Assembly: GCA_965371805.1 (NCBI GenBank)
Contig: CBDUZW010000005.1
Location: forward strand, 62,001 to 126,000
Length of the DNA stretch: 64,000 nt
Origin: JAOZTV01 sp965371805
Lineage (GTDB): Bacteria; Acidobacteriota; Aminicenantia; UBA2199
Direction: 5' to 3'
A program made the translations under genes and the position numbers. A model generated the notes under the pieces. That model saw only the letters and a list, made by a program, of their open reading frames with translations. It ran no database searches and had not been told where the DNA came from. Numbering within the stretch: position 1 is the first letter of the stretch; each line of letters opens with the position of its first letter. Below are positions 26,558 to 34,500 of the stretch, in pieces.

Positions 26558-26831
26558 TATTTTATTATAACAAAAAAAAAAAAAAGTACAATTATAATAT
26601 ATACCTAAATTTTTAATCAAAACCTACTGCAATACTCAATATGCCCATTCTAACTGCATAAACCTCAATCATCTTCATTTCAAAATAGTGAAACTATTAT
26701 TCATTCGATTTAATCGCTTTACTTGTTATAACGATCATCTTGAGCATTTCGTGACAATTTTGATGAAAATTTTAGGATATAAGAAAAAAAATCTTGCGTT
26801 TTAGTAATATTTTTTTAAAAACTCACTTTTT

Positions 26832-27815
26832 TTAACTGAGCCGCTTATTATTTTTCAGCCATGGAAGTTGATCTAAGTCTACATTTCCACCAGAAAGAAT
26901 AATTCCTGTTTTCTTGTCTTTCACATCTATTGCACTAGATAAAATAGCAGCTAAAGGGACCGCTGAAGAAGGCTCAACTATGATCTTCATCCTCTCCCAT
27001 ATCAATCTCATTGCTTCAATTATGGAATCCTCATCAACTCTGACAATACTGTCAAAATAGTGTCTTATTATATGAAAGGTTTTATCTCCCAGTGAGGTTA
27101 AAAGACCATCAGCTATAGTTTTTGGGTTTACAGAAGGAAATATTTTGCCCTCATAAAATGATCTGTAGGCGTCATCTGCCATAGCCGGCTCAGCAGCAAT
27201 AACCTCTGTTTCAGGAAACATTGATTTAACAATAATTCCGGTTCCACTTGCTAATCCTCCTCCCCCTACAGGAACAATTACTTTATCAAGCTTTCCCACC
27301 TCATTTAATAACTCCATACCTGCAGTCCCCTGACCGCTGATGATCTGGTAATTATTATAGGGATGGATAGATGTTGCTCCTGTTTTATTTACTATCTCTT
27401 TTAAAGTATCCTCTCGCGCTTTTAAAGTTGGTTTACAAAATGTAATTATTGCGCCATAACCCTCAACTGCCCTCTTTTTTATTTCCGGTGCTGTTTCCGG
27501 CATAGCTATATAGGCTTTTACGCCTCTGTATCTTGCAGCCAATGCTAGAGCTGCTGCATGATTGCCGGAGGAATGTGTAGCAACACCTTTTTTGATTTCT
27601 TCTTTACTTAGAGAAAACACTGCATTTACAGCACCTCTTATCTTAAATGCTCCAACCTTCTGAAAATTCTCACATTTAAAAAAGATATTTCCACCTGTAA
27701 TTTTATTTATTGCCGAACTTGTTAATACAGGTGTATTGTGAATATATGGTTTAATTAGACTCGCTGCTTTTATAATGTCATCTTGACTTGGAATTTTCAT
27801 TTTGTTTATTTCCAT
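26832..27815 (-). CDS. threonine/serine dehydratase (threonine ammonia-lyase family)
   Basis: A fold-type II PLP enzyme of 327 aa. The PLP lysine is in VGAFKIRGAVNA, the substrate loop is SSGNHAAA, and the cofactor-phosphate loop is VGGGGLASG; the C-terminal SGGNVDL is also typical. It lacks the C-terminal regulatory ACT domain of biosynthetic IlvA, so it resembles catabolic TdcB or serine racemase. It would deaminate L-threonine to 2-oxobutyrate (and serine to pyruvate). It lies 8 nt after the SDR gene, forming a two-gene operon. Choice between dehydratase and racemase needs assay. Confidence 0.88.
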   Translation of the reverse strand: MEINKMKIPSQDDIIKAASLIKPYIHNTPVLTSSAINKITGGNIFFKCENFQKVGAFKIRGAVNAVFSLSKEEIKKGVATHSSGNHAAALALAARYRGVKAYIAMPETAPEIKKRAVEGYGAIITFCKPTLKAREDTLKEIVNKTGATSIHPYNNYQIISGQGTAGMELLNEVGKLDKVIVPVGGGGLASGTGIIVKSMFPETEVIAAEPAMADDAYRSFYEGKIFPSVNPKTIADGLLTSLGDKTFHIIRHYFDSIVRVDEDSIIEAMRLIWERMKIIVEPSSAVPLAAILSSAIDVKDKKTGIILSGGNVDLDQLPWLKNNKRLS

Positions 27816-27823
27816 TTGCTATT

Positions 27824-28588
27824 TCAAGAACGAAGATATGATGCACCATTTACATCAATAATTCCTCCAGTGAGAAATTCCGTTCCATCAGAAGCAAGAA
27901 ATAACACAGTTCTTGCAATCTCCTCAGGTTTTGCAACTCTTCCCAATGGACTCTGATTTCTTATACTGTCACCAAGCGGGCCATTCAGGATATCTAATGC
28001 CATATCAGTCTCAACAAATCCCGGAGCTATAGAATAAACATAAACATTATCCTTTGCCAGAGCTTTAGCCATTGACTGACTAAAAGAGTTCAGACCACCT
28101 TTACTTGCTCCATAAGCAGGTGCCTCAGGTTCCCCTCTAAATGCCCCCCTGGATGAGATATTTATTACTTTGCCGCCACCATTTTTCTGCATTTCTTTTG
28201 CCGCACAATAAGTAATATTTACAGGCGCAATAAGATTAATTTTAATTGTACGATCCCATTTTTTCTTCCATTCCTCATAGCTGGTCCCGGAAGGAGGATG
28301 TTCTTCAAATATCCCGGCATTATTTACAACTATGTCAATTCCGCCTAATTTCTCTACAACTTGTTGAACAAGAATTAGTGGTGTCTCCTCTAAAAAGAGA
28401 TCTCCTTTTATCAAGATATGGCCCGTACCTTCAAGACTCTTCAGTGCATCCTTTGCAATAGTATCATTTGAATTATAATGAACCGCTACTTTCGCCCCGG
28501 CTTTTGCAAACATGGCAGCAGTTTCAAGTCCTATGCCTCTGGATGATCCGGTTATCAAAACCCTTTTTTTTTCAAAATTAAATTTCAT
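27824..28588 (-). CDS. short-chain dehydrogenase/reductase (FabG-like)
   Basis: A 254-aa NAD(P)-dependent oxidoreductase of the classical SDR family. The dinucleotide motif is ITGSSRGIG, NNAG follows, and the catalytic Ser/Tyr/Lys are in NISSRGAF and YGASKGG. The C-terminal FLTGGIIDVNGA matches 3-oxoacyl-ACP reductase-like members. Substrate cannot be named: fatty-acid, polyol or amino-acid-derived ketones are all possible. It is the first gene of an operon with the threonine dehydratase. A GGAGG-like site (AATTTGGAGGAAAT) precedes the ATG. Confidence 0.88.
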   Translation of the reverse strand: MKFNFEKKRVLITGSSRGIGLETAAMFAKAGAKVAVHYNSNDTIAKDALKSLEGTGHILIKGDLFLEETPLILVQQVVEKLGGIDIVVNNAGIFEEHPPSGTSYEEWKKKWDRTIKINLIAPVNITYCAAKEMQKNGGGKVINISSRGAFRGEPEAPAYGASKGGLNSFSQSMAKALAKDNVYVYSIAPGFVETDMALDILNGPLGDSIRNQSPLGRVAKPEEIARTVLFLASDGTEFLTGGIIDVNGASYLRS

Positions 28589-28688
28589 ATTTCCTCCAAA
28601 TCAGTTTATAAATAATAACCAAATTTCAACTAAATGTATAGCACTCATTTTCTACAAAATTATAACTAATCTTTTTCATTAAAAATAA

Positions 28689-28717
28689 TTGAAAAAAAAA
28701 GTTTATTGTCCTATAAT
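28689..28717 (+). promoter_or_regulatory. promoter of the nfeD gene, apparently leaderless
   Basis: TTGAAA (28689-28694), exactly 17 bp, TATAAT (28712-28717), and the ATG at 28725 only 7 nt later without a Shine-Dalgarno sequence. Confidence 0.65.
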
Positions 28718-28724
28718 TATTCTT

Positions 28725-30050
28725 ATGAAAAGGATGATACTTTTAATAATCTGTTTATTAAGTATTTCACTTCACGCTGATATTGTAAAACTGAAAATAT
28801 CGGGTCCAATCGAATCTATTACTGACGAATATATAACCGACTCATTTAAAACAATAAATTCAATGTCCGAAGTTGATCTTGTGATAATTGAAATCGATAC
28901 TCCAGGAGGATTTGATACATCTATGCGGTCTATAATCAAAATCATATTCAGTTCTCCTGTCCCGGTAGTAACATTCATCTCCCCTCAGGGTGCAAGAGGC
29001 GCATCAGCTGGATTTTTTATTTCAATTTCTGCAGATATAGCTGCAATGGCGCCAGGAACAAACATGGGAGCAGCACACCCTGTTTCAATCTTTCCCATCA
29101 GCCAGCCAAAAGAGGATGAGAAAAATAAAAAAAATACGGAAAAAGAGTCCCAAAAAAATAATAGTATAATGATGGATAAAGTTACAAACGATGCAATCTC
29201 CTATATAAAATCCATTGCTAAAACCCGTGGACGTAATACCCGGTGGGCTATGAAAGCTGTAAGTGATAGCAAATCATATACAGCAGATGAATGCCTTGAA
29301 AACAACTTAATTGATTATATAGCAGCAGATATTAAGCAGCTCCTGGAAAAACTCGATGGAAAAGAGATTATAATGCTTAATGGGAAAAAATTTACTCTGA
29401 GTCTAAAAAACAAAAACATAATTGAAATCGAACTGACTTTTCGTCAAAAGTTTCTAAAAACAATTACAAACCCAAGTCTGGCTTATCTATTATTTATACT
29501 TGGAATTGCAGGACTTTATCTGGAATTTACTCATCCCGGAGCTATACTTCCGGGAATTATTGGTGGTATATGTCTTTTAATTGCCTTTCTATCATTCCAA
29601 ATACTTCCAATAAACTATATAGGTTTACTTCTAGTCCTCCTTTCAATAGGGCTATTTATTGCAGAAATAAAAATTCAGGGATTCGGAATATTAGGAATCG
29701 GAGGAATTGTATCATTTTTTCTTGGTTCTATTATGCTCATAGATGGACCGATCCCTGAGATGAGGCCATCTATGTCACTTATAGCAATTTTATCTATATG
29801 TTTCGGATCGACCATCCTTTTTCTTACTTATAAAGTTTTTCAGGCAATGAAGAAAAAAGCTTTTTCAGGTGGAAATGCTTTTATAGGCAGGATTGGGATA
29901 ACAAAATCTGAAGTCTCCTCTATGGGAGGAACTGTTTTTATTAATGGAGAATGGTGGAATGCCATTTCAGAGGATCATATAAAAAGAGGTAAACAGGTTA
30001 AGATTATATCTGTAAAGGAATTATTACTTACCGTTGCAGAAGAAAAATAA
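28725..30050 (+). CDS. nfeD: long NfeD-family membrane serine protease
   Basis: A 441-aa membrane protein. A signal peptide leads to a ClpP-like serine protease domain with nucleophile Ser94 in RGASAGFF and the probable base Lys152 in MMDKVTND. Several transmembrane helices follow (about 265-380), then a C-terminal OB-fold NfeD domain (GRIGITKSEV). Such proteins cleave hydrophobic stretches of partner slipins (stomatins) and act in membrane quality control. The slipin gene follows at 30277 in the same orientation, with a 178-nt inverted-repeat element between them. I start at 28725 because a TATAAT box lies just before it; earlier in-frame starts fall inside the promoter. Confidence 0.9.
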   Translation: MKRMILLIICLLSISLHADIVKLKISGPIESITDEYITDSFKTINSMSEVDLVIIEIDTPGGFDTSMRSIIKIIFSSPVPVVTFISPQGARGASAGFFISISADIAAMAPGTNMGAAHPVSIFPISQPKEDEKNKKNTEKESQKNNSIMMDKVTNDAISYIKSIAKTRGRNTRWAMKAVSDSKSYTADECLENNLIDYIAADIKQLLEKLDGKEIIMLNGKKFTLSLKNKNIIEIELTFRQKFLKTITNPSLAYLLFILGIAGLYLEFTHPGAILPGIIGGICLLIAFLSFQILPINYIGLLLVLLSIGLFIAEIKIQGFGILGIGGIVSFFLGSIMLIDGPIPEMRPSMSLIAILSICFGSTILFLTYKVFQAMKKKAFSGGNAFIGRIGITKSEVSSMGGTVFINGEWWNAISEDHIKRGKQVKIISVKELLLTVAEEK

Positions 30051-30069
30051 AATACCTGAGTTGAGACTA

Positions 30070-30249
30070 AGGGCTCGAGTATAAATTAGTTGGGTAATTA
30101 GACGATGATAGTGGGTCGATATTTGAGCGGCATCAGTGATGCTGGTATTAACTAACCTTAAGCATATTAGGTATATGTGTATGGTTCGTTAACGAAGAAG
30201 ATCGGTTCAATATCAAGTGTAAAATCCAAGTTATTTATACTTGAGCCCT
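30070..30249 (+). repeat. 178-180-nt inverted-repeat element (MITE-like or structured RNA)
   Basis: Terminal arms 30070-30086 and 30233-30249 match at 16 of 17 positions as an inverted repeat (AGGGCTCGAGTATAAAT against its complement, the one difference a G-T pair). Both ends are flanked by TAA, a possible 3-bp target duplication. Inside are secondary dyads, including TTCGTTAACGAA and GCATCAGTGATGC. There is no ORF. It separates nfeD from the slipin gene and is less A/T-rich than its surroundings. Confidence 0.6.
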
Positions 30250-30276
30250 AAATCAATTCAGGTAATAGGAGGCACG

Positions 30277-31032
30277 ATGTATCCACTTGCTATTATTGGA
30301 GGTTTTTTTCTATTCCTGCTTTTAAATTGGATTAAAGTTTTTAATGAGTATGAAAGAGGAGTTGTATTCAGACTTGGGAGATTGGTGGATAAACCAAAAG
30401 GTCCAGGTCTTGCTCTGATTTTTTTCCCTATAGACCGAGTTGTAAGAGTAAGCTTGAGAACCATCGTTCTGGATGTACCTCCTCAGGATGTTATTACAAA
30501 GGACAATGTCTCTTTAAAAGTCAATGCAGTTGTCTACTGTAGAGTACTAAATCCCAACAGAGCAATAATGGAGGTAAAAGACTATCTATATGCAACTTCA
30601 CAACTTTCTCAAACAACACTGAGATCTGTACTGGGACAGGTTGAGCTAGATGAGTTGCTCTCAGAAAGAGAAAAACTAAATATGAAACTCCAGTCAATTA
30701 TTGACGAACATACTGATCCATGGGGTGTAAAAGTATCAATGGTTGAGATCAAATATGTGGATCTTCCGATAGAAATGCAGAGATCAATGGCAAAACAGGC
30801 TGAAGCAGAGAGAGAAAGAAGAGCAAAAGTCATTCATGCTGAAGGTGAATATCAGGCTTCAGAAAAACTTCTTCAGGCTGCAAAAAAAATATCCCAGGAC
30901 CCCTCAACCCTGCAATTAAGATACCTGCAAACCCTTTCAGATATTTCATCAGAAAATTCTTCAACAATAGTTTTCCCTGTACCTATTGATATGATGAAAA
31001 GTTTTTTAAGAGATAAAGACGATAAAAGTTAA
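30277..31032 (+). CDS. slipin (stomatin-like SPFH protein)
   Basis: A 251-aa membrane-anchored SPFH protein. A single N-terminal transmembrane hairpin (IIGGFFLFLLLNW) precedes the SPFH core (ERGVVFRLGR, then VLDVPPQDVITKDNVSL) and a coiled coil (MAKQAEAERERRAKVIHAEGE). Slipins form oligomeric membrane microdomains and are the usual substrate/partner of long NfeD, encoded immediately upstream. The start at 30277 has a strong GGAGG 8 nt before it; the TTG at 30241 lies inside the inverted-repeat element and is rejected. Confidence 0.92.
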   Translation: MYPLAIIGGFFLFLLLNWIKVFNEYERGVVFRLGRLVDKPKGPGLALIFFPIDRVVRVSLRTIVLDVPPQDVITKDNVSLKVNAVVYCRVLNPNRAIMEVKDYLYATSQLSQTTLRSVLGQVELDELLSEREKLNMKLQSIIDEHTDPWGVKVSMVEIKYVDLPIEMQRSMAKQAEAERERRAKVIHAEGEYQASEKLLQAAKKISQDPSTLQLRYLQTLSDISSENSSTIVFPVPIDMMKSFLRDKDDKS

Positions 31033-31262
31033 TCTTCATCAAAAAATATTTCATCTGAAATTAGTGAGGCATTAGACTCCTTAAGAATAGATTTAGATAT
31101 ATTAAGTTTTTGCTCTATCATTAGTTTTAATTCTGCTCCCACAGATCTCCTGTTTTTTTCTGCAAGTTTTTTTAATCCAGCTAATAAAGGTTTTTCCGTA
31201 TCCTTAAAAGCAATAGAAATCCTCTCATAATCTTTTTTATTTGAATTTAATAAATCGCTCAC
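31029..31262 (-). CDS. ribbon-helix-helix (Arc/MetJ-like) protein
   Basis: A 77-aa protein with a GTG start preceded by TTGGAGGGAAT, an excellent ribosome-binding site. The pattern RISIAFKDTEKPLLAGLKKLAEKNRRSV (strand, helix, turn, helix) fits the Arc-like RHH DNA-binding fold, which acts as a dimer. The acidic tail (DEIFFDED) is unusual for a repressor. It may be an antitoxin-like orphan, as no toxin gene is adjacent: the neighbour on one side is the slipin, overlapping by 4 nt tail to tail. Its target is unknown. Confidence 0.65.
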   Translation of the reverse strand: MSDLLNSNKKDYERISIAFKDTEKPLLAGLKKLAEKNRRSVGAELKLMIEQKLNISKSILKESNASLISDEIFFDED

Positions 31263-31570
31263 ATTCCCTCCAATTATTAATTATACATAATTTTTAATAA
31301 TATTCAATTTTTTTCTAAATTTTTCTTACATCTCAATATTAATTATTATTAAATATTATTAACTGTAGTGCAATAATGAGTAAAAATGCACATTTTGGAA
31401 AAATCTGTCGTAGGGCCTAAAGGCTCTTAGAATCAGGTATTTAAAATTTAGAGATAAATCAATCAACAAAAATATTGTATAGAAATTGAATATAATAATG
31501 GATAAAAAAATGACTTTAGTTTTCTTTTTATTGTGTTGTTCTCCAGAAGGACTATATAATTATATTTGAT
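31263..31570. other. non-coding gap
   Basis: About 300 bp of AT-rich sequence without a supportable gene. A plus-strand 23-codon ORF (about 31499-31570) has no ribosome-binding site and is not called. Confidence 0.3.
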
Positions 31571-31600
31571 TGGAGGGAATCACAAATGCCATTCCCTCCA
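31571..31600. terminator. hairpin downstream of the second slipin
   Basis: TGGAGGGAAT (31571-31580), a 10-nt loop and ATTCCCTCCA (31591-31600) form a perfect 10-bp stem. It lies 24 bp after the stop of the minus-strand slipin gene. The T-run is weak, so it could also be an RNA-stability hairpin. Confidence 0.6.
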
Positions 31601-31623
31601 TAATGTATGTTTATGTTAATTTA

Positions 31624-32634
31624 CTATTTTTTACCTTTTGTTGGATCTGCAAAATCATAGGCATTCTTGAGAATACCTGTTACACTTGCAAGGTCTGCAA
31701 CATTTGTTGGAACTATCATTGAGTTTGTCTCTTTAGCCAGTTTTGCAAAGGAGTCAATCCAGTCGGTTGCGATCCTTAAACTAACGGCATCTTTTCCTCC
31801 TGGTTCTTTTATGGCCAGTCCTATCTCTTTAATACCCTGAGCAGTAGCAGTTGCAACAGCCAATATAGCTGTAGCTTTACCTTTAGCCTCATTCTCAAGT
31901 TTCAGTCTCTCCCCTTCAGATACTAGTATAGCTTCCTGCTTAAACCCATCAGCTCTATTGATCTTTGCCTGTCTGTCACCTTCTGAGAGTGCAATCTGCT
32001 CTCTCTTTTCTCTCTCCGCTCTCATCTGTTTTTCCATTGCTTCTCTAATCGTTGCAGGAGTTTCAATATTTTTTATTTCATATCTTGTAACTTTAATACC
32101 CCATGGATCTGAAGCTTCATCAACGGCACTTACTATCTGATTATTAATATTATCTCTTGATTCAAAAGTCACATCAAGATCTATCTTACCTATCTCAGAA
32201 CGCATGGTTGTCTGGGCCAACTGAGTGATTGCAAATTTGTAATCCCTTATTCCATAACTGGCCTTAACCGGATCGATAACTCTCATATAAAGGACACCAT
32301 CAATCTCTACAGAGATATTGTCCTTTGTTATACAATTCTGCGGAGGTACATCAACAGCAACTTCTTTTAAAGTATGTCTATATGCAATTTTATCAATAAA
32401 AGGGAATAGAATATGAAATCCAGCATCCAGGGTTTTATTATATTTCCCAAGTCGTTCAATGACAAAAGCCCACCTATTGGGTACAATTCTGGCTGTTTTA
32501 AATAAAGTGACTATAATAAATACAGCAATTAGTCCAGCAATTATTAATGGAGCTGGATTTTCACCTTCTCCTCCGGAAGCCATAAGAATCTGTAATGGCG
32601 TTAATGTTAATAAAAAAAATAATGCTCTTTTCAT
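31624..32634 (-). CDS. paraslipin / stomatin-like SPFH protein
   Basis: A 336-aa SPFH protein of the paraslipin (stomatin-like 2) branch. One N-terminal membrane segment (about 22-44), the SPFH core (VPNRWAFVIERLGKYNKTLDAG; VPPQNCITKDNISVE) and a longer coiled coil and C-terminal domain (ILAVATATAQGI; SMIVPTN) than the slipin at 30277. The start with GAGGAGGAAAC before it was chosen over 32658. It follows a short NfeD gene by 10 nt, the standard nfeD-paraslipin operon. It probably organises membrane complexes; its own proteolytic partner may be FtsH-like. Confidence 0.92.
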   Translation of the reverse strand: MKRALFFLLTLTPLQILMASGGEGENPAPLIIAGLIAVFIIVTLFKTARIVPNRWAFVIERLGKYNKTLDAGFHILFPFIDKIAYRHTLKEVAVDVPPQNCITKDNISVEIDGVLYMRVIDPVKASYGIRDYKFAITQLAQTTMRSEIGKIDLDVTFESRDNINNQIVSAVDEASDPWGIKVTRYEIKNIETPATIREAMEKQMRAEREKREQIALSEGDRQAKINRADGFKQEAILVSEGERLKLENEAKGKATAILAVATATAQGIKEIGLAIKEPGGKDAVSLRIATDWIDSFAKLAKETNSMIVPTNVADLASVTGILKNAYDFADPTKGKK

Positions 32635-32644
32635 GTTTCCTCCT

Positions 32645-33106
32645 CTATTTATTTTCATTTTTTTTTACAATCAATGTTATATTATCTCTTCCTATTATTT
32701 CAACACTATCTCCGGGAGAGATCGTATGATCTGCTTTTGCAGGCCAGAGAGTTCCCTGGTACTTAACTTTTCCTCCAATTACATTGGGCTCTATCAGCTC
32801 AATAACCGGTACAATTTTACCCATCTCAATATTAAAGTTCTCATCATCTTTTGCATTCAACTCCTTTCCGGAAAATATCTTAGTGAAATATTTCCGTAGT
32901 AGAATGATAGAGATAATTGAAGACACAGAGAAAATTAAAACCTGGGTTGCAATCGAAATATCAAATATCGTTGTTAGAATCCCTGTAATAATAGCACCTA
33001 ACCCAAAAAATGCAATAACCAGCCCTGGGATAATAAATTCAAAAAAAATAAAAGCTATTCCCGCTAAAAACCATATGATGTTCATTGAAATTCCCAGTAT
33101 TTCCAT
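32645..33106 (-). CDS. short NfeD-family protein
   Basis: A 153-aa NfeD protein lacking the protease domain. Three or so membrane helices (about 8-75) are followed by a C-terminal OB-fold (GKIVPVIELIEPNVIGGKVKYQGTLWPA; VEIIGRDNITLIV). AAAAGGAGTGAAAA precedes the ATG. It is coupled to the downstream paraslipin gene. This short type is the partner of paraslipins, while the long protease type at 28725 pairs with classical slipins. Confidence 0.9.
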   Translation of the reverse strand: MEILGISMNIIWFLAGIAFIFFEFIIPGLVIAFFGLGAIITGILTTIFDISIATQVLIFSVSSIISIILLRKYFTKIFSGKELNAKDDENFNIEMGKIVPVIELIEPNVIGGKVKYQGTLWPAKADHTISPGDSVEIIGRDNITLIVKKNENK

Positions 33107-33179
33107 TTTTCACTCCTTTTAAGTCTTAATAATTTTATTAGGACTATTATAACTTAAATTCATCTAAGTTATATTCTTT

Positions 33180-33308
33180 TTAAATTTTTTTTTCAATATA
33201 TTGAGATTTGTTTAACAATTTATTCTCAGTTTGTTCTCTTTGGGGATTTGAAAGTATATTAAATAACACCAAAATAAGAATCAATAATAATAACAATATT
33301 TTTTTCAC
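33180..33308 (-). CDS. 42-aa membrane/secreted peptide downstream of the GntR gene
   Basis: Read by hand: a GTG start with a strong site (ATAGGAGAAATAA), then a 17-residue Leu/Ile helix (KKILLLLLILILVLFN) and a polar tail with NPQREQTENK. The start lies 10 nt after the end of the GntR gene, so it is the second gene of that operon. It resembles the 26-aa peptide that follows the propeller gene in being almost only a signal-like helix. Function unknown. Confidence 0.55.
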   Translation of the reverse strand: MKKILLLLLILILVLFNILSNPQREQTENKLLNKSQYIEKKI

Positions 33309-33317
33309 TTATTTCTC

Positions 33318-33725
33318 CTATGTTTTCTCAACGGTTAATTTACTTTTAAACTTTTTTACTTCTTCTACCATGTCATCAATTGAAAAACCAATTTTAGAAC
33401 TTTGAGAGACATACTCTTCAGTAACCTGCTTGAAAACTTCTAAACTTGTTGATTTTTTATCTTTTTGAGCAGATTCAACAAAATACCCTAAACCTGCCCT
33501 GGAATAAATGAACCCCTCAACATCCAACTGATAATAAACCTTAACAATTGTATTCGCATTAACCTTCAAAGTTTTAGCAAGAGTCCTTATTGGGAGTAAT
33601 TTATCGTCTTTTTTTAAGTCTCCAGACAGTATTGCGACCTGGATCCCCTGCTTTATCTGTTCATAGACCGGTCTTGCCGACTCGGTGTCAATTTTAATAT
33701 TTAACCTTTCTCCTTCATTTCCCAT
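33318..33725 (-). CDS. GntR-family regulator, YtrA subfamily
   Basis: A 135-aa repressor. The N-terminal winged helix-turn-helix (about residues 10-80: RPVYEQIKQGIQVAIL, LPIRTLAKTLKVNANTIVKVYYQLDVEGFIYSRAGLGYFV) is typical of GntR proteins, and the short C-terminal helical part (about 50 aa) is that of YtrA-type members. It is preceded by its own promoter, whose -10 lies inside a dyad, so autoregulation is expected. The same dyad at the propeller gene promoter (12664-12683) suggests a distant target. YtrA relatives usually control ABC transporters; a TetR-controlled ABC operon lies on the other side of the intergenic region. Confidence 0.88.
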   Translation of the reverse strand: MGNEGERLNIKIDTESARPVYEQIKQGIQVAILSGDLKKDDKLLPIRTLAKTLKVNANTIVKVYYQLDVEGFIYSRAGLGYFVESAQKDKKSTSLEVFKQVTEEYVSQSSKIGFSIDDMVEEVKKFKSKLTVEKT

Positions 33726-33733
33726 ATTTTCTC

Positions 33734-33771
33734 CGTACCACTATAATAGTACAACGATTCACATTTGTCAA
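33734..33771 (-). promoter_or_regulatory. autoregulated promoter and operator of the GntR gene
   Basis: Minus-strand -35 TTGACA (33766-33771), 17 bp, -10 TATTAT (33743-33748). The dyad CGTACCA-N6-TAGTACA (33734-33753) covers the -10, with the same offset as at 12664-12683. Confidence 0.8.
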
Positions 33772-33797
33772 CAAAAAAATAAATAATTTTTTTTTAG

Positions 33798-33826
33798 TTG
33801 ACAAAATCAAGAAAACATAATAATAT
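33798..33826 (+). promoter_or_regulatory. promoter of the TetR operon
   Basis: Perfect TTGACA (33798-33803), 17-bp spacer, TAATAT (33821-33826). The operator at 33831-33850 begins 4 nt after the -10. Confidence 0.85.
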
Positions 33827-33830
33827 ATTT

Positions 33831-33850
33831 TTGACCGACCGTTCGGTCAA
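33831..33850. promoter_or_regulatory. TetR operator
   Basis: TTGACCGA-CCGT-TCGGTCAA: a perfect 8+4+8 inverted repeat covering the transcription start, 11 bp before the tetR ATG. It contains the ACCGACCG/CGGTCGGT-type core common to TetR self-operators. Confidence 0.9.
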
Positions 33851-33860
33851 GGAGATTTAA

Positions 33861-34478
33861 ATGACAGCTCTTGTGGTTGATAAGAAAAAAAAAAGAGAAG
33901 ATATCCTGCTTTCAGCAATACAGTCCTTTGCCTCTAAAGGGTTTTCAAAGACCACTATTAACGACATTGCAAAGACAGCCAATATCGGCAAGGGCACTGT
34001 CTATGAGTACTTCAATAGCAAGGATGAAATAATCCATCATGCATTTCTTTACTTCACAAGTTCCATGATGGGTGGATTTGAAGATATTCTCACTTCCAAT
34101 AAAAATGCAAAGGAAAAGTTTATTGAAATGTTGAATGCATTCTGCCATATAACAGATGGAAAATCCGGTGAGCTGCTTGATATTATGATGGATTTCTGGG
34201 CGGAAGGGCTCAGAAGTGATAATGCAAAAAGTATTTTACATGAAGATATGAGACAGATGTACACCTCTTATAGGCATTTAATCAGTACAATAATCGATCA
34301 GGGGATAAAAGAAAAATGTTTCAAAGATACTGTTGACTCTGATTCTTTGGCGACAGCAATTATTGGAATGCTGGATGGATTATTGGTTCAATGGATCCTG
34401 GATAGAGATGAAATAAATATTTCAAAAATAATTAACTCATTTATAGAAATGATATTAAAGGGAATAGAAAATGGGTAA
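33861..34478 (+). CDS. TetR-family repressor of an envelope-export operon
   Basis: A 205-aa repressor. The N-terminal helix-turn-helix (about 12-60: KKREDILLSAIQSFASKGFSKTTINDIAKTANIGKGTVYEYFNSKDEII) is unambiguous. The C-terminal ligand-binding domain (70-205) is all-helical and not specific. AAGGAG precedes the ATG. It is the first gene of the operon with the LolA-like, FtsX-like, ABC and barrel genes. A dyad operator overlaps its promoter, so it should repress itself and the whole operon until a ligand, perhaps a lipid or toxic compound, binds. Confidence 0.93.
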   Translation: MTALVVDKKKKREDILLSAIQSFASKGFSKTTINDIAKTANIGKGTVYEYFNSKDEIIHHAFLYFTSSMMGGFEDILTSNKNAKEKFIEMLNAFCHITDGKSGELLDIMMDFWAEGLRSDNAKSILHEDMRQMYTSYRHLISTIIDQGIKEKCFKDTVDSDSLATAIIGMLDGLLVQWILDRDEINISKIINSFIEMILKGIENG

Positions 34479-34500
34479 ATATATTTTTTAAGGAGGAAAC

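Noticed and set aside
30070..30249. tRNA-like or tmRNA-like gene in the nfeD-slipin gap
   Set aside because: No cloverleaf, no T-loop consensus and no CCA end could be drawn; only inverted repeats are present.
30241..30276. TTG start for the slipin gene
   Set aside because: It falls inside the right arm of the inverted-repeat element, while the ATG at 30277 has a perfect GGAGG.
31499..31570. 23-codon plus-strand ORF with a hydrophobic start (MDKKMTLVFFLL)
   Set aside because: No Shine-Dalgarno sequence or promoter; length within chance expectation for this base composition.
33208..33405. Plus-strand ORF opposite the GntR 3' end
   Set aside because: It overlaps the GntR gene and the better-supported 42-aa peptide on the other strand and lacks a ribosome-binding site.
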